Assembly (NCBI GenBank): GCA_033782935.1
Contig: JAWQEG010001543.1
Location: 310,001-374,000, forward strand
Length of the DNA: 64,000 nt
Source of the DNA: Petrolisthes cinctipes
Taxonomy: Eukaryota; Arthropoda; Malacostraca; Decapoda; Porcellanidae
Direction: 5' to 3'
A program made the translations under genes and the position numbers. The notes beneath the pieces were generated by a model. That model was not told the DNA's origin. It made no database searches and saw only the letters and a program-made list of their open reading frames with translations. Positions 20,984 through 31,313 of the stretch are shown in pieces; position 1 is the first letter of the stretch; each line of letters begins with the position of its first letter.

Positions 20984-21338
20984 TGAAATATAAAGACGTG
21001 TACATTTATATACATGCATTTAATAAATAAGGAATTATTGCCTTTCTTGTAGTTTATGGTGGGTGCACGAGTTTCTCTATCGGCACAGGAAGTTAGTAAA
21101 GGTTGAAGACTCCATCTTTTTTAACTTGGGGAAAACATACCGGCTTCGAACCCCATTTAACTTTTGGGTAACTTTTTTGGCAACTGTAATGCAACCCAAG
21201 GCAAATTAAAGGGGTAATTAATACTTTGCTGGCAATTTCGAAGATAAAGATTCTTCCATATCAGTTCTAGCAACAGGCTGCCTATAATTACATTCATTTG
21301 ACCTGTTTCTTAATTTGGCATTAGTTTGGAGGGACCAC

Positions 21339-22125
21339 AGAGCTATACACATAGAGCGATCGACCCTGTGTTATTAGATAGGGGAGGAGTGTCGCCAGCC
21401 AGCCTGCTCGGCGGCCATCTTGGAATGCCCTTTGGCGCGCGCTTTGAACTCCCGTACGTACTTGTATAGTATGTTTTTATCCACAGTTATTGACATTTCC
21501 CTGATTTGTAAAGCATTGTATCTTGTTATCTAATTATGCAGGTTTTGTTAAATCAATTAACAAGGCTGAGATAATGTCCATACGGAAAATTATGCAAAGA
21601 AATTAAACTTAAACTGGTTTATTAAACAAGACAAATATATATAACTGTAATCTGTCTCCCTCTCCCTCCACTTACCTCACATACATACATACATATTACT
21701 CTAGTGTGACATTCATACATACATACATATTACTCTAGTGTGACATTCATACATACATACATATTACTCTAGTGTGACATACATACATATTATTCTAGTG
21801 TGACATACATACATACATATTATTCTAGTGTGACATACATACATACATACATATTACTATAGTGTGACATACATACTGTACATACACACATTCTAGTGTG
21901 ACATGCATATATACACACATATTACTCTGGTGTGACATACATTAATTCATACTGAACAATGTGAACATAAAATACTGATCATAATAGAGATTAAGTACGT
22001 TGTATATATATATTATAAGGTGACTGTGGATGAGAGCCAACGATAGTTTTGTTTATCTAACTCATTTCACCTATTAACCGAAATCTATTTATATTTAATC
22101 AGCCATTCACTGATATATCGGTTAA
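21339..22125 (+). mobile_element. hAT-like element, truncated copy 1
   Basis: Begins CACAGAGCTATACACATAGA, the terminus seen at the borders of the composite at 32238-35580. It then runs CTTTGAACTCCCGTACGTAC, a minisatellite of ATACATACATATTACTCTAG units (21676-21955), and GATATATCGGTTAA. Nearly identical to 33733-34305 and to the reverse complement of 32515-33590. The right end is missing. Confidence 0.75.
21676..21955. repeat. Minisatellite (CATACATACATATTACTCTAGTGTGA-like unit)
   Basis: About eight variable copies built from CATA repeats plus TTACTCTAGTGTGACAT. The same array recurs at 32694-33350 and 33984-34110 as part of the hAT-like element. The direct repeats lack unique spacers, so it is not a CRISPR. 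Confidence 0.92.
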
Positions 22126-22239
22126 ACACGTCAAGAAAATACCCCCTACATCGTCGTCAACTCACAACATAGAAGATGCCAGACCATATTCCAAGATGCT
22201 GTGAGTGACGGTGTAGCTGCTCTCTCCGGATAATGACGG

Positions 22240-22278
<39 letters not shown>
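22240..22278. repeat. Homopolymer A tract (39 bp)
   Basis: Uninterrupted A run. No poly(A)-type retroelement body could be recognised next to it; it could also be affected by assembly error. Confidence 0.95.
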
Positions 22279-22281
<3 letters not shown>

Positions 22282-22751
22282 CACAGGGTCTCCTAAATAT
22301 ATATTAACCAAAGATGTATACACGACTAATATATATAGGTACTGCTCCTTAAAATAACCGGAATGCATGTGTAACGGAGAATTGAAAGCTGAATATTCTC
22401 TACAACTAAGAGAGTTCAATGTTTTTATCAAGGCCCTTCGATTCCTATAATATAATTAACCCCTCCCTCAATCCTCACCGTGACGTTGAAGGGATGAGCT
22501 CAGCAGAGAAAACAAACACAACGATGACGATGACGACGCGTGTTGTTTTGATGAGATCCCTGGATACACTGTTTTACATCACGAGTTTTAGATACTAGGC
22601 TACTACCCATGCAACCGTCTCGACAGGAAACTCACCAGATAATGCCTTTGTGTATGTGTGTGTGTATGTGTATGTGTATGGAGGCTATACAGTTAGTTTC
22701 ATTAGTTACTTCACCATAATCACCACTCTTCAAATCAAATCAAAACCATCA

Positions 22752-22758
<7 letters not shown>

Positions 22759-22784
<26 letters not shown>

Positions 22785-22786
22785 GT
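22759..22786. repeat. (TTA)n microsatellite
   Basis: About nine TTA/ATT units. Confidence 0.95.
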
Positions 22787-23482
22787 AGAGGGCACAGAGG
22801 GAAGAACAAAAAAAATACTATATAATACAGAAGGACGTAAAGTAAACAATACATAAACAAAGACGATGTTAACAAGGCATAAACAGGACTTGTGTTGACG
22901 TCACCAGAGACATAACAGGATATCCTTCCTTTCTTGAAGCATGGACACTGCTCACAACCACCACCAACACCAAGATCATCTATCACTAATTATACAGTTG
23001 TTATCAAAATAAAAAATTAAGGGGAAAGCATCTTTTGGGTAACTTGGAAGGCTACTGAATCCTCTAAACCATATTTTTCATTATGCCTAGTTTGAAGAAA
23101 TAATAAGAATCCCTCTCCAATTTACTAACCACACCTAGGAATTCTCTCTCCTAATTAGTAATGTTAGTGTGTAAGTTAATTTACAGTACGTACTCCTATC
23201 TCGAATACAATAATAAGATAATAACGCATGCCAATTAAAGGTCTGTAGCCTACTAGCTAATTGCATATTCTCTCGATAAGCTATATATTGTGGTGCCCCT
23301 TCGGACCCCAGTCACTCCCAATTAAGTAATACAGTAGCCCTTCGATGTAAGATTAATTTTAGCACTATTATATCATTTTAACACAGGCTCGGTAAATCAC
23401 TTAGCCTGATAATTATTTTGTGGTAATGAATAACAGACGCCTGCATGGGAATTGAAAACATTGGGTGATGCATGGTCTTTAA

Positions 23483-23656
23483 GGGGAGATTCTCTTGTTG
23501 ATGATTTGGAAGGTCTGTCACAGCACGATTCCTCCAAGCTATGCCAAGAAACAGATCCCTTATTAGAACCATTTGGGAGGGTGGGAGGACTTCTGTTTTC
23601 TAGTATAGTTAGGAGGAATCAATAGCCTTCCAATTCACCAACAAAAGATTCTCCCC
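23483..23656. mobile_element. TTAA foldback element, type 1
   Basis: Perfect TTAA at both sides. Ends are GGGGAGATTCTCTTGTTGAT and CAACAAAAGATTCTCCCC. The core GATTCCTCCAAGCTATGCCA faces TAGTTAGGAGGAATC. Confidence 0.85.
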
Positions 23657-23778
23657 TTAAAATGTATGAATTAGTGTAAAATGAATTAAGTGGTGGATAC
23701 AATTATGTATATATTCACTGTATATCGAGGGTTTACTGTATTCTTCAACTGTCTCTCCTTTCCTTTGTGTGACATTTT

Positions 23779-23781
<3 letters not shown>

Positions 23782-23822
<41 letters not shown>
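23782..23822. repeat. (TC)n microsatellite
   Basis: About 20 TC units, followed by (CTT)n. Confidence 0.97.
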
Positions 23823-23825
<3 letters not shown>

Positions 23826-24024
23826 TCTTCTTCTTCTTCTGGCGCTATATGACCTCGCTGTTGCGGCGCCTGATTTCAATCAATCAATTAATCCTTTCCT
23901 TTGTGCCTGCTGTACATACATTCTATACCTATCATTTTCTCCATCGTTATCTAATCAGTCCCTTGAATAACAAATGGTTTTATACAACTACAGTATAAAT
24001 TAATCAATGGGATATATTTTTCTT

Positions 24025-24200
24025 GTAGTGCAGTGTTGGTGGTGGTAAATATGGAGCAAAGGATTCCTCCAAACTATTCATTCCAAGTAGGTAGCGTTTA
24101 ACAATACGTAATTTATAGTGTACCATTACTTTTGTTCATCTAGTCCTGTTTCCTGACATACTTTGGAGGAATCAAGGCTTTCCAGTGTACAAAAAGTATA
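24025..24200. mobile_element. TTAA foldback element, type 2 (degenerate)
   Basis: Carries GCAAAGGATTCCTCCAAACT, TCTAGTCCTGTTTCCTGAC and CATACTTTGGAGGAATCAAG, the type 2 core. The outer borders are eroded. Confidence 0.65.
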
Positions 24201-24219
24201 TATATATAATATAGTGATA

Positions 24220-24559
24220 TTTCCACTAGATGTCTCATGATAGGATCTAATTAGTAAGTATGTGCCTTCACAGTTGTTGAAATTATCTATTGTTTTAATG
24301 AATTCTAGTATCCTGCGTTTTTTGTTTTTGTTTTTTTTAATTATTTGATTAGTGCACTAACTTGGAATCAGACCAGTTGATGACATGGTTGTTGTCGTAT
24401 GAGTAGACAAACAGTTCAGCAGTGCCTCAAATAATTAAAAATAAAACGGAGTACAGTAGAATCAATGTACAACTGTACAATATATCAAAATAATAACGAA
24501 TTTCTACAACTGTGAAGGCACATACAAATTAGATCCTATCATGAGACATGTAGTGGAAA
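24220..24559. mobile_element. Inverted-repeat element, about 65-bp ends
   Basis: The left arm TTCCACTAGATGTCTCATGA continues through GGATCTAATTAG and TATGTGCCTTCACAGTTG. Its inverse runs CAACTGTGAAGGCACATAC to ATGAGACATGTAGTGGAA at the right. The interior has no reading frame of note. Confidence 0.7.
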
Positions 24560-24610
24560 AATCCCTACCTATACCCCCCAAAACCAACCTCCCTAAGCTA
24601 CATCTGGTCC

Positions 24611-24615
<5 letters not shown>

Positions 24616-24662
<47 letters not shown>
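24616..24662. repeat. (TA)n microsatellite
   Basis: About 23 TA units. Confidence 0.98.
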
Positions 24663-24664
<2 letters not shown>

Positions 24665-25311
24665 TTGTGGGCTTTCTTCGCCTTGTCGACATTCACGCCA
24701 GAATTAACTCTCCTCCAGCAGATATATACAGAATATGATTCAAGGAAAGTGTTTGTCAACCCAACGTATAACCGCCAAACGTTCCATCTGGGTCACCAAA
24801 CCTCGAGAGGTGGGTTACGGGTGCTGGCAACCAAGCTTGCTGGCAAAAGTGTATAATTATGTTTGTTTGGATGTACAGTACGTACACAGTACTAAACATG
24901 CTCGAGGAAAGTTTTGATCATCAACTCTCTTCCATAGTGAGCCTCAGTCAGAGTCTGAGTAAGTTAAGTAACTTATATTCCATAAATGTCGGGGCAGTAC
25001 GGAGTTGGATGGGGCGGGACAACTATAATAATATCGGCTGTCAGTAACCAACTGAATAAAAAAAAATTGGTAATTATTGGTTATTACAAATCAGTTATTG
25101 TTAGTTTGCAAAGATATAAAGTTAACTAAATAAAGCGATACCGCAATGAAACATGGATCGAGTCGTCAGTGTCGTTGAAAATTACTACACTGAACTACAC
25201 ACTCATTGGCACTTGCTACTTGTACCCGACACCTACCCACAAAATTGGTAACAGTGTCTGCCCGCCGTCTTTTGTCTCTCGTGTGGGAGGGACTTTTAAT
25301 TCAGATATTGG

Positions 25312-25417
25312 ACTGACGCCTTGCCAATTGACGTGACGTATAGAAATGAAGCACTTACTACATTATTAAGTGCTTCAGTTTCTCACGTCACTGTTTCATG
25401 GTTCACTGAGGCGTCAA
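25312..25417. mobile_element. Short inverted-repeat element
   Basis: TGACGCCTTGCCAATTGACG with GAAGCACTTA at left faces TAAGTGCTTCAGTTTCTCACG and GAGGCGTCA at right. Confidence 0.5.
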
Positions 25418-25437
25418 TACCTTAGTCCGTGAGTGTA

Positions 25438-25572
25438 CAGTCATTCATAAAAGAAACGGACCCCCCTAAACTAGAGGTGCCGTATTTCGTAGCAATCCAG
25501 ATCTGGCAACAGTGTGGCTGACGTTTGGATAGGGAGTCAGAGAGGGGGGATCCGTTTTTTTATGAGTGACTG
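25438..25572. mobile_element. TA-flanked MITE A of a three-element chain
   Basis: Ends CAGTCATTCATAAAAGAAAC and TCCGTTTTTTTATGAGTGACTG are inverted repeats flanked by TA. The right TA is also the left TA of the next element. Confidence 0.82.
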
Positions 25573-25574
25573 TA

Positions 25575-25762
25575 CAGTGCAGCGGACTATGTAATGTTCT
25601 GTTCCCCAGCCAGCCACAGGGCGTCACTCTTCTGAACCACTTTAGGCTGGAACAACGAAGCACCACAGATTAAATTTCGGATTCCCTTATCATTCCGAAG
25701 TGGTTCAGAAGGCTGCTGCACTGTGGCTGACTGCTGGACAGCAGAACTTTAGTCCGGCACTG
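25575..25762. mobile_element. TA-flanked MITE B of a three-element chain
   Basis: Ends CAGTGCAGCGGACTA and TAGTCCGGCACTG. The interior shares CCAGCCACAGGGCG against CTGCACTGTGGCTG and TCTGAACCACTT against AAGTGGTTCAGA. It shares a single TA with the element on either side. Confidence 0.78.
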
Positions 25763-25764
25763 TA

Positions 25765-25926
25765 CACTCGCAATCCAAAATATGTATCCAGGCTTACTTT
25801 GAAAGCTTGATCGAGTATTAAGTTCAAACAATTATAATACAGGATAAGCGTTGTAATAGGTTCACTAGTATGTCAAATGATTCGAAACTTCAATAAGACC
25901 TGGATACAAATTTTGGATTGCGACTG
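25765..25926. mobile_element. TA-flanked MITE C of a three-element chain
   Basis: Ends CACTCGCAATCCAAAATATG and ATTTTGGATTGCGACTG, extended by GTATCCAGG and CCTGGATAC. It is flanked by TA, the left one shared with element B. Confidence 0.8.
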
Positions 25927-26234
25927 TACATACATACATCATGACTAGGCAGATGAGACGATCGACAGATTAACCTTCTTTGTTGTTGTTGATGATTGTA
26001 GGAGAAATTTGTTGTATCCGTGTGACAATGTCGCTACAGTATAACAAACAACACATTAGGAAAGAGTTGGTAAGATAAACACATGAAATTCGTTTCTCTT
26101 ATATGAGTCTACTATAATTATATAGGACACTATTATTATTATCATTATTATCATCATTATTATAGGAAGAAGTTGGTAAGATAAACACATGCAATTTATT
26201 TATTTCTAATCAAATTTAACCTAACCCAACCTAA

Positions 26235-26389
26235 GGGGGTAATTCACTTTTGTTACATTGGTGCCTTGAGTCCTCCAAAGTATGCCAGGAAACAGGACCA
26301 GATGAACAAAAATAATGGTGTTCTGTTGCTTGGAATAGTTTGGAAGAATCAGTTGCTCCAGATTTACCAGCACTGTACTCGACTTCCCC
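26235..26389. mobile_element. TTAA foldback chain, element 1 (type 2, reverse)
   Basis: Starts after CTAA (altered TTAA), with GTGCCTTGAGTCCTCCAAAG and GCCAGGAAACAGGACCAG, facing AGTTTGGAAGAATCAGTTGC. It ends CTCGACTTCCCC at a TTAA shared with element 2. Confidence 0.8.
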
Positions 26390-26393
26390 TTAA

Positions 26394-26544
26394 GGAACCC
26401 TGTGATCGTGTATGAGACCTGGTGGTGACTTCTGGTTCCTCCTGACTATGCCACGAAACAAGCTCCTTTAATGTAGTTGGTGTTACGTGGCAATGATTGA
26501 AGGACTCTCTGACCTCCGATTTTCTGACTACATCACGGGGGTCC
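26394..26544. mobile_element. TTAA foldback chain, element 2 (type 3)
   Basis: Ends GGAACCCTGTGATCG and CTACATCACGGGGGTCC. The core GGTTCCTCCTGACTATGCCA faces ACGTGGCAATGATTGAAGGA. TTAA on both sides is shared with elements 1 and 3. Sister copy at 27636-27790. Confidence 0.8.
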
Positions 26545-26548
26545 TTAA

Positions 26549-26701
26549 GGGGGAAGTTTTGTGTTGGTAAATCTGGAGCAACTGAATCCTCCAAACTATT
26601 CCAAGCAACAGAACACCACTATTTTTGTTCATCTGGTCCTGTTTCCTAGCATACTTTAGAGGAATCAAGGAACTCCAATGTACCAAAAAAGAATTACCAC
26701 C
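26549..26701. mobile_element. TTAA foldback chain, element 3 (type 2)
   Basis: Begins GGGGGAAGTTTTGTGTTGG. The core GCAACTGAATCCTCCAAACT faces CATACTTTAGAGGAATCAAG, and it ends AAGAATTACCACC. Single TTAA joints with elements 2 and 4. Confidence 0.82.
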
Positions 26702-26705
26702 TTAA

Positions 26706-26870
26706 GGGGAGATTCTCTTGTTGGTAAATTGGAAAGCTATAGATGTATATACTAATTCCTCCTAACTATACCAGAAAACAGATCCCCCATTAAAGTACCA
26801 TTGGGAGCGTCTGTTTCCTGGAAATAGTTTGGAGGAATCACAGACCTTCCAATTCACCAACTAGGGAATC
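26706..26870. mobile_element. TTAA foldback chain, element 4 (type 1)
   Basis: Begins GGGGAGATTCTCTTGTTGG directly after the shared TTAA. The core AATTCCTCCTAACTATACCA faces AATAGTTTGGAGGAATCACAG. The right end (CACCAACTAGGGAATC) is eroded. Confidence 0.75.
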
Positions 26871-26892
26871 TTTGGGAAAAAAATGGTATATA

Positions 26893-27015
26893 CAGTCATG
26901 GTCAAAAATAATCATACATATAAGGGTAATTCACGTAAAAGTTTGACAGCTTCTCTCTGTTCATTAGTCGATAAACTTTCTAGTAAATAGGTTAAGTACC
27001 ATCTTATAATTTACT

Positions 27016-27046
<31 letters not shown>

Positions 27047-27272
27047 TGACTTCTCTCTGTTAGTTAGCCGATAAATAAACCTTCCAATTAATAGGTTAAG
27101 TACGTACCATCTTTTAATTTACTACAAGCAGCTACACATGCACTATATACCTAAAACAATAACATCATAATTATATGAACGTGAAAACATTAGACAGTAA
27201 ATTGTTTGTGATATACTGTACCCATGCAAGCAAAATATGTGGATGATTATTAATTATTATTGACCACAACTG
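26893..27272. mobile_element. Mariner-type MITE 'CAGTCATGGTCAAAAATAATC', copy 1
   Basis: TA-flanked. The left end CAGTCATGGTCAAAAATAAT pairs with ATTATTATTGACCACAACTG. The interior carries a (CA)n tract (27015-27042) and a partial tandem duplication of ACTTCTCTCTGTT. A sister copy, 235 bp, is at 32871-33105; a right end only is at 27525-27555. Confidence 0.82.
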
Positions 27273-27635
27273 TACGTACTATTGGCCACAAGGATTCGTG
27301 CTCATGCTGGGTTTTTTTTTTTCGAGGGCTTACAGCATATAGAAAGTGTAAAACTAAGTAACTGCAATACAACATTATTATTAAGTTTGTTGTTTTGCAA
27401 TCACCGAGTTATTTGGTAGACCATTCATTGCAGTACTTCCACAATAATGACCTCGATCTCTTTCCATATAGACTGTGTAAGAATTCCTGTGACCAACCGT
27501 ACATAACACACACACAAAGAATATGTGGATGATTATTATTACTGACCACGACTGTACACTCGTGATAGGTAATTTCTGACCAGGAGGTATATGAGCCACG
27601 TCCTCTTCCGTCAATATACCTGAATTTCGTATTAA

Positions 27636-27790
27636 GGACCCTGTGATCGTATATGAAAATTAAAGGCTTCTAATTCCTCCTGATCATGCCACGAAACAAG
27701 CTCCATCCATATAGGTGGTGGGTGTATGTTTCGTGGCAATATTTGAAGGACTTATTAAACTCCAATTTTCCGACTACATCACAGGGTCCC
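27636..27790. mobile_element. TTAA foldback element, type 3
   Basis: TTAA then GGACCCTGTGATCGTATATG at left; CTACATCACAGGGTCCC then ATAA at right. The core AATTCCTCCTGATCATGCCA faces TTCGTGGCAATATTTGAAGG. Confidence 0.75.
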
Positions 27791-27974
27791 ATAAGAATTA
27801 TATTAGTGACTATTTTAATGGTCTAAATATGCGGCAAATTTTATGCATTACCAGATCTACTGTATTCTTTGATATATATTATGTATTAATCAAAAGCAAG
27901 ACTAGATTATGATATAGTTAGTTGGTCTTGAGACATCTCCTTATTTCACCACAACGACAAGTAAGACCAAGAGT

Positions 27975-28110
27975 TGCATGTCGAGTATTATCCTACACCC
28001 CTTAGCTCCCTCCCCCCTCCCTCACACCCTGCATGTCGAATATTACACCCCTTAGCTCCCTCCCCCCCTCCCTTACACCCTGCATGTCGAATAATACACC
28101 CTTAGCCCAA
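27975..28110. repeat. Pyrimidine-rich tandem repeat, about 52-bp unit, three copies
   Basis: Each unit starts GCATGTCGA(A/G)TA and continues CACCCCTTAGCTCCCTCCCC. Confidence 0.9.
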
Positions 28111-28209
28111 TCCTTCCCCCACCCAGCTCACTCACCTATCACCCAAAATTTTGTGAGCACGTAGCCTACTGTACGTTTCTGCCTGTGTTGGTCGGCATAT
28201 ATATATATA

Positions 28210-29440
28210 CTAGCTGCTCCGCCGCCCTTCGGGCGGCTAGGAGCCGCTAGCTCCTGCGGAAGGCTGGCGGCCTGCGGCCGCCCTTCCACCGCCCTTCGGG
28301 CGGTTTGGAGCAGATCGGGCGGTGGGTGGATAGAAGGAAGGGAAGGAGGGAAGGAAGGGGGAGAGGGAGGGATGGTTTAGTGGTTAGATAAAATAAATGG
28401 ATGGATGGATGAATAGTAATAGAGGTGGGTGGGTGAATAATTGGAGGTATTAGTCGTTTTTAAATGTTTATTATATCAATCTTTCTCCCTCATTCAATAA
28501 CTCCATCATTCTAATATTAGCATAATTAATAATATTTCCTTCTTTTTCTATTAATAGCGTCACTAAGCATTTTACTGAAGTGCCTCCTGGTAAACGACAT
28601 TTTTCACGACTCCGGTTGACGACATCACATAGAGATTCTTCTCATCGCCGACTCGACTGCAGCCTACATAGAGTTGACCGTGGGAGAAGACCTGGTCCTT
28701 AAGGTTGAGGCCAACTACTTTCAGGGACTGTCCTTGGCTTTTGTTGATTGTCATGGCATAGCTTAGACGAATAGGGAATTGGAGACGTTGGAACTGAATT
28801 GGACAATCTGAGGGCCTCAGAGGGATTCTTGGAATGAAGACATCTTCGCCTTTACCTTTGCCAGTCAGGATTGTGGCCTCCACCAGACGTGGCATCATTG
28901 TTTTAACTCTTAATCTTGTGCCATTGCAAAGTTTTGGTGGGTTCAGGTTTCTAAGAAGCATTATCGGACATCCCAACTTCAGTTCCAAATTGTGAGGTGG
29001 CATCCCTGGTGGATCTAGACTGTTCAGGAATTCTGCTGGGTAGTTGACCACTTGATCATCGTCGGGCACTGTATCAACTGATTTGTACTTCATTGACCTG
29101 CCAGGCTGAGCATCCAGAAGTTTTTGGTTGATGTTGTTGACAGCTTCATTCTTTGGAGCTAGGATAGCTCGCTCACAAAGCCAGGCCGTGCTCGTGAAGT
29201 GCTGGGCGAAGTTAGGGAACACCTCCATGATGAGGTCATTTTCTGTCTCGATCATTTGTCCGAATGGAAGTTTGATTTGACCATCTGAGGATGGGAGGAT
29301 TTGACCATTTCCAACCTGAAGAAGTTGGTTGGCAAACTGGCCAGCAGATTCACCGCCATGCAGTTGGACCCGAATGTTGGTGGAGAGGGTGAGTCTTGTA
29401 GTCTGTTGCCACAGTTGAGATGCCTTGATGCAGGCATTGA
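28210..29440 (-). mobile_element. Helitron remnant: helicase C-terminus and 3' terminus
   Basis: The minus strand carries the end of a Pif1-type helicase (29438-28572). About 360 bp further it reaches a GC-rich end: GCCGCCCGAAGGGCGGC (7-bp stem, 3-nt loop; 28221-28237) followed by GGAGCAGCTAG, after which comes T. A hairpin shortly before terminal CTAG, with T next, is the standard Helitron 3' structure; insertion is between A and T. A second hairpin (28289-28303) lies inside. The 5' end and Rep domain are missing. Confidence 0.85.
28572..29438 (-). pseudogene. Helitron Pif1-like helicase, C-terminal fragment
   Basis: An open frame of about 290 codons with no start (a TGA precedes it at about 29440). 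It contains QLWQQTTRLTLSTNIRVQ, LLQVGNGQI, AILAPKNEAVNNINQKLLD, LGCPIMLLRNLNPPKLCNG, YAMTINKSQGQSLKVVGL and FSHGQLYVGCSRV. The last two are superfamily 1 helicase motifs V and VI as found in Pif1/Helitron proteins. The ATP-binding N-terminal half and Rep/HUH domain are lost, so it is non-functional alone. Confidence 0.9.
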
Positions 29441-30006
29441 ATCATTCAATAGTTACCAAAATATTATACCAATATGGTAGAAATCAATCATAAAAATGGA
29501 TAAAATTTAATAATAGGTAAAATAAATCGTGAACGACAATATACTTACTGAGATAACGCATAAACAAATCGAATAATATCCGTGCTGTAGCCTAAAATAG
29601 TTTGAGTGGCGTGAGAGGGGAATGGTTCACGTGTTCTCATTTTTAGGGAGGTTTTAGGGGTAACTACTTTATTACTCATGGCGCTGCTGTACGCAAACCA
29701 ATGAACCTAGGAAACTTTAGTTTACAGATTCTGGTGTGTAAAATCAAGCTCTACAAATCTGTAAGAAAAAATTTACCTAAATGAAAGTTTAAACATCACG
29801 CTGTTTTTGCTGTTCATGCGGGAAGGCTGAAATGTGGTATGGTGATTCCGTAGATTTTTTCCCCTGTATTTTATTATTATTTCGCTTGCACGTTTCGTTA
29901 TATGTGGTTTCGTTGTATGACCCCCCCTAAACCTGAAGGGGATCAAGACTCACCTACATGCAAATTTTGAGGACACAAAGTTGGACGGTGTAGGCGTGCA
30001 TCGCGG

Positions 30007-30045
30007 ACACACACACACACACACACACACGCAGACAGAATCTTG

Positions 30046-30105
<60 letters not shown>
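30007..30105. repeat. (CA)n and (TA)n microsatellites
   Basis: (AC)12 at 30007-30030 and about 28 TA units at 30050-30105. They account for the Tyr-Ile and Val-Cys runs in frames here. Confidence 0.97.
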
Positions 30106-30109
<4 letters not shown>

Positions 30110-30552
30110 GGCCCCCTCATTGAGCACAAGGTATAGGATAAGGACGTTGTATGTGTGTGTAGATGCAACACGTCCAATTGTACAGTATATCCCCAGTTTG
30201 ATTAAGCGTGCATGCCTATATATAGCTGTTTCGCGTGTCCGCAACTGTACGTAGCCTAACTAGTGTATGGAAGCCGTGTAGTAGTATTCATCAAGCAAAC
30301 AAACACGTAAGTAGGTAGTGTGTGTACATACATACAGGATACAGTTGATCTCCCTGCTATGTGTGTCATGTCTTCTATATTTTTTATATATAGAATTGTT
30401 TCCAAGCGAAGAAGCTAGCATGTTCAGCCCTAAACGCTAGTAATTATTACTGACCTCGATCATGCCTTAGGAAATGTTTGACAAAGAGTGAAGAATATTT
30501 TATGTAGCCTACTTGATGACTGTCTGATCTGTAGTTGATGATTTTTCCGGAA

Positions 30553-30702
30553 GGGTATAGTATACTGCTTATTCCTCCTATAACTATGCCAGAAAACAGA
30601 CGCCCTCAAGGACACTATAATTATAGGGGATCCGTTTTCGTAGCATAGGTTGAAGGAATCAAGAGACCTTCCAATTCACCAACAAAATAATGAACCTCCC
30701 CT
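30553..30702. mobile_element. TTAA foldback element, type 1 (degenerate)
   Basis: TTATTCCTCCTATAACTATG and CCAGAAAACAGACGCCCTC face CATAGGTTGAAGGAATC and CCTTCCAATTCACCAAC, ending CCTCCCC then TTGA. Confidence 0.6.
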
Positions 30703-31037
30703 TGATTGGTACCCGTATAATTGGACTCAAATCTTGCCTGGATTCTAATTAGCACTTTCCTATGACTTGGTCCAGTGGGGGTATACATACACACACACAC
30801 ACACACACACACATGTCTTATGGTCCAACTCAGATCGAGGGTCTTCTCTTTCAACCCTCCTGGCTGGTCTAGCTCCTATAGGAATGCAATTTACACGTAC
30901 TCGACTTTTCTTGACCATTACGTATTTAGGTCCTTTATAAAAAAAATTAAAAGGTGAAGGATGCCACTATATAGGTAGATCGAATAACCCGTGGCTGAAA
31001 AAAAAATAGATGAAATATGCCAGGAGGGAAAGCTCGA

Positions 31038-31313
31038 TGTTGATGATGATGTTGATGATGATGTTGATGATGTTGATGATGATGTTGATGATTATGATGT
31101 TGTTGATGATGTTGATGATGATGTTGATGATGTTGATGATGATGTTGATGATTATGATGTTGTTGATGATGATGATGATGATGTTGATGATGTTGTTGAT
31201 GATGTTGATGATTATGATGTTGTTGATGATGATGTTGATGATGATGATGATGATTATGTTGTTGATGATTATGTTGATGATGATGATGTTGATGATGTTG
31301 TTGATGATGTTCC
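31038..31313. repeat. (GATGTT/GAT)n minisatellite, 276 bp
   Basis: Built from GATGATGTT and GATGATGATGTT units with occasional GATTATGATGTT. Open in several frames on both strands (Asp/Val, Met/Leu, His/Gln). No start context, splice site or flanking coding signal, so I read it as a simple repeat and not a gene. Confidence 0.9.

Noticed and set aside
21676..21955. Regular direct repeats resembling a CRISPR array
   Set aside because: Units are adjacent and variable with no unique spacers, the repeats recur inside transposon copies, and the genome is eukaryotic.
24541..24917. Frames of 60-65 codons around 24.5-24.9 kb
   Set aside because: The first is mostly a (TA)n tract. The others overlap in different frames with no family resemblance or splice support.
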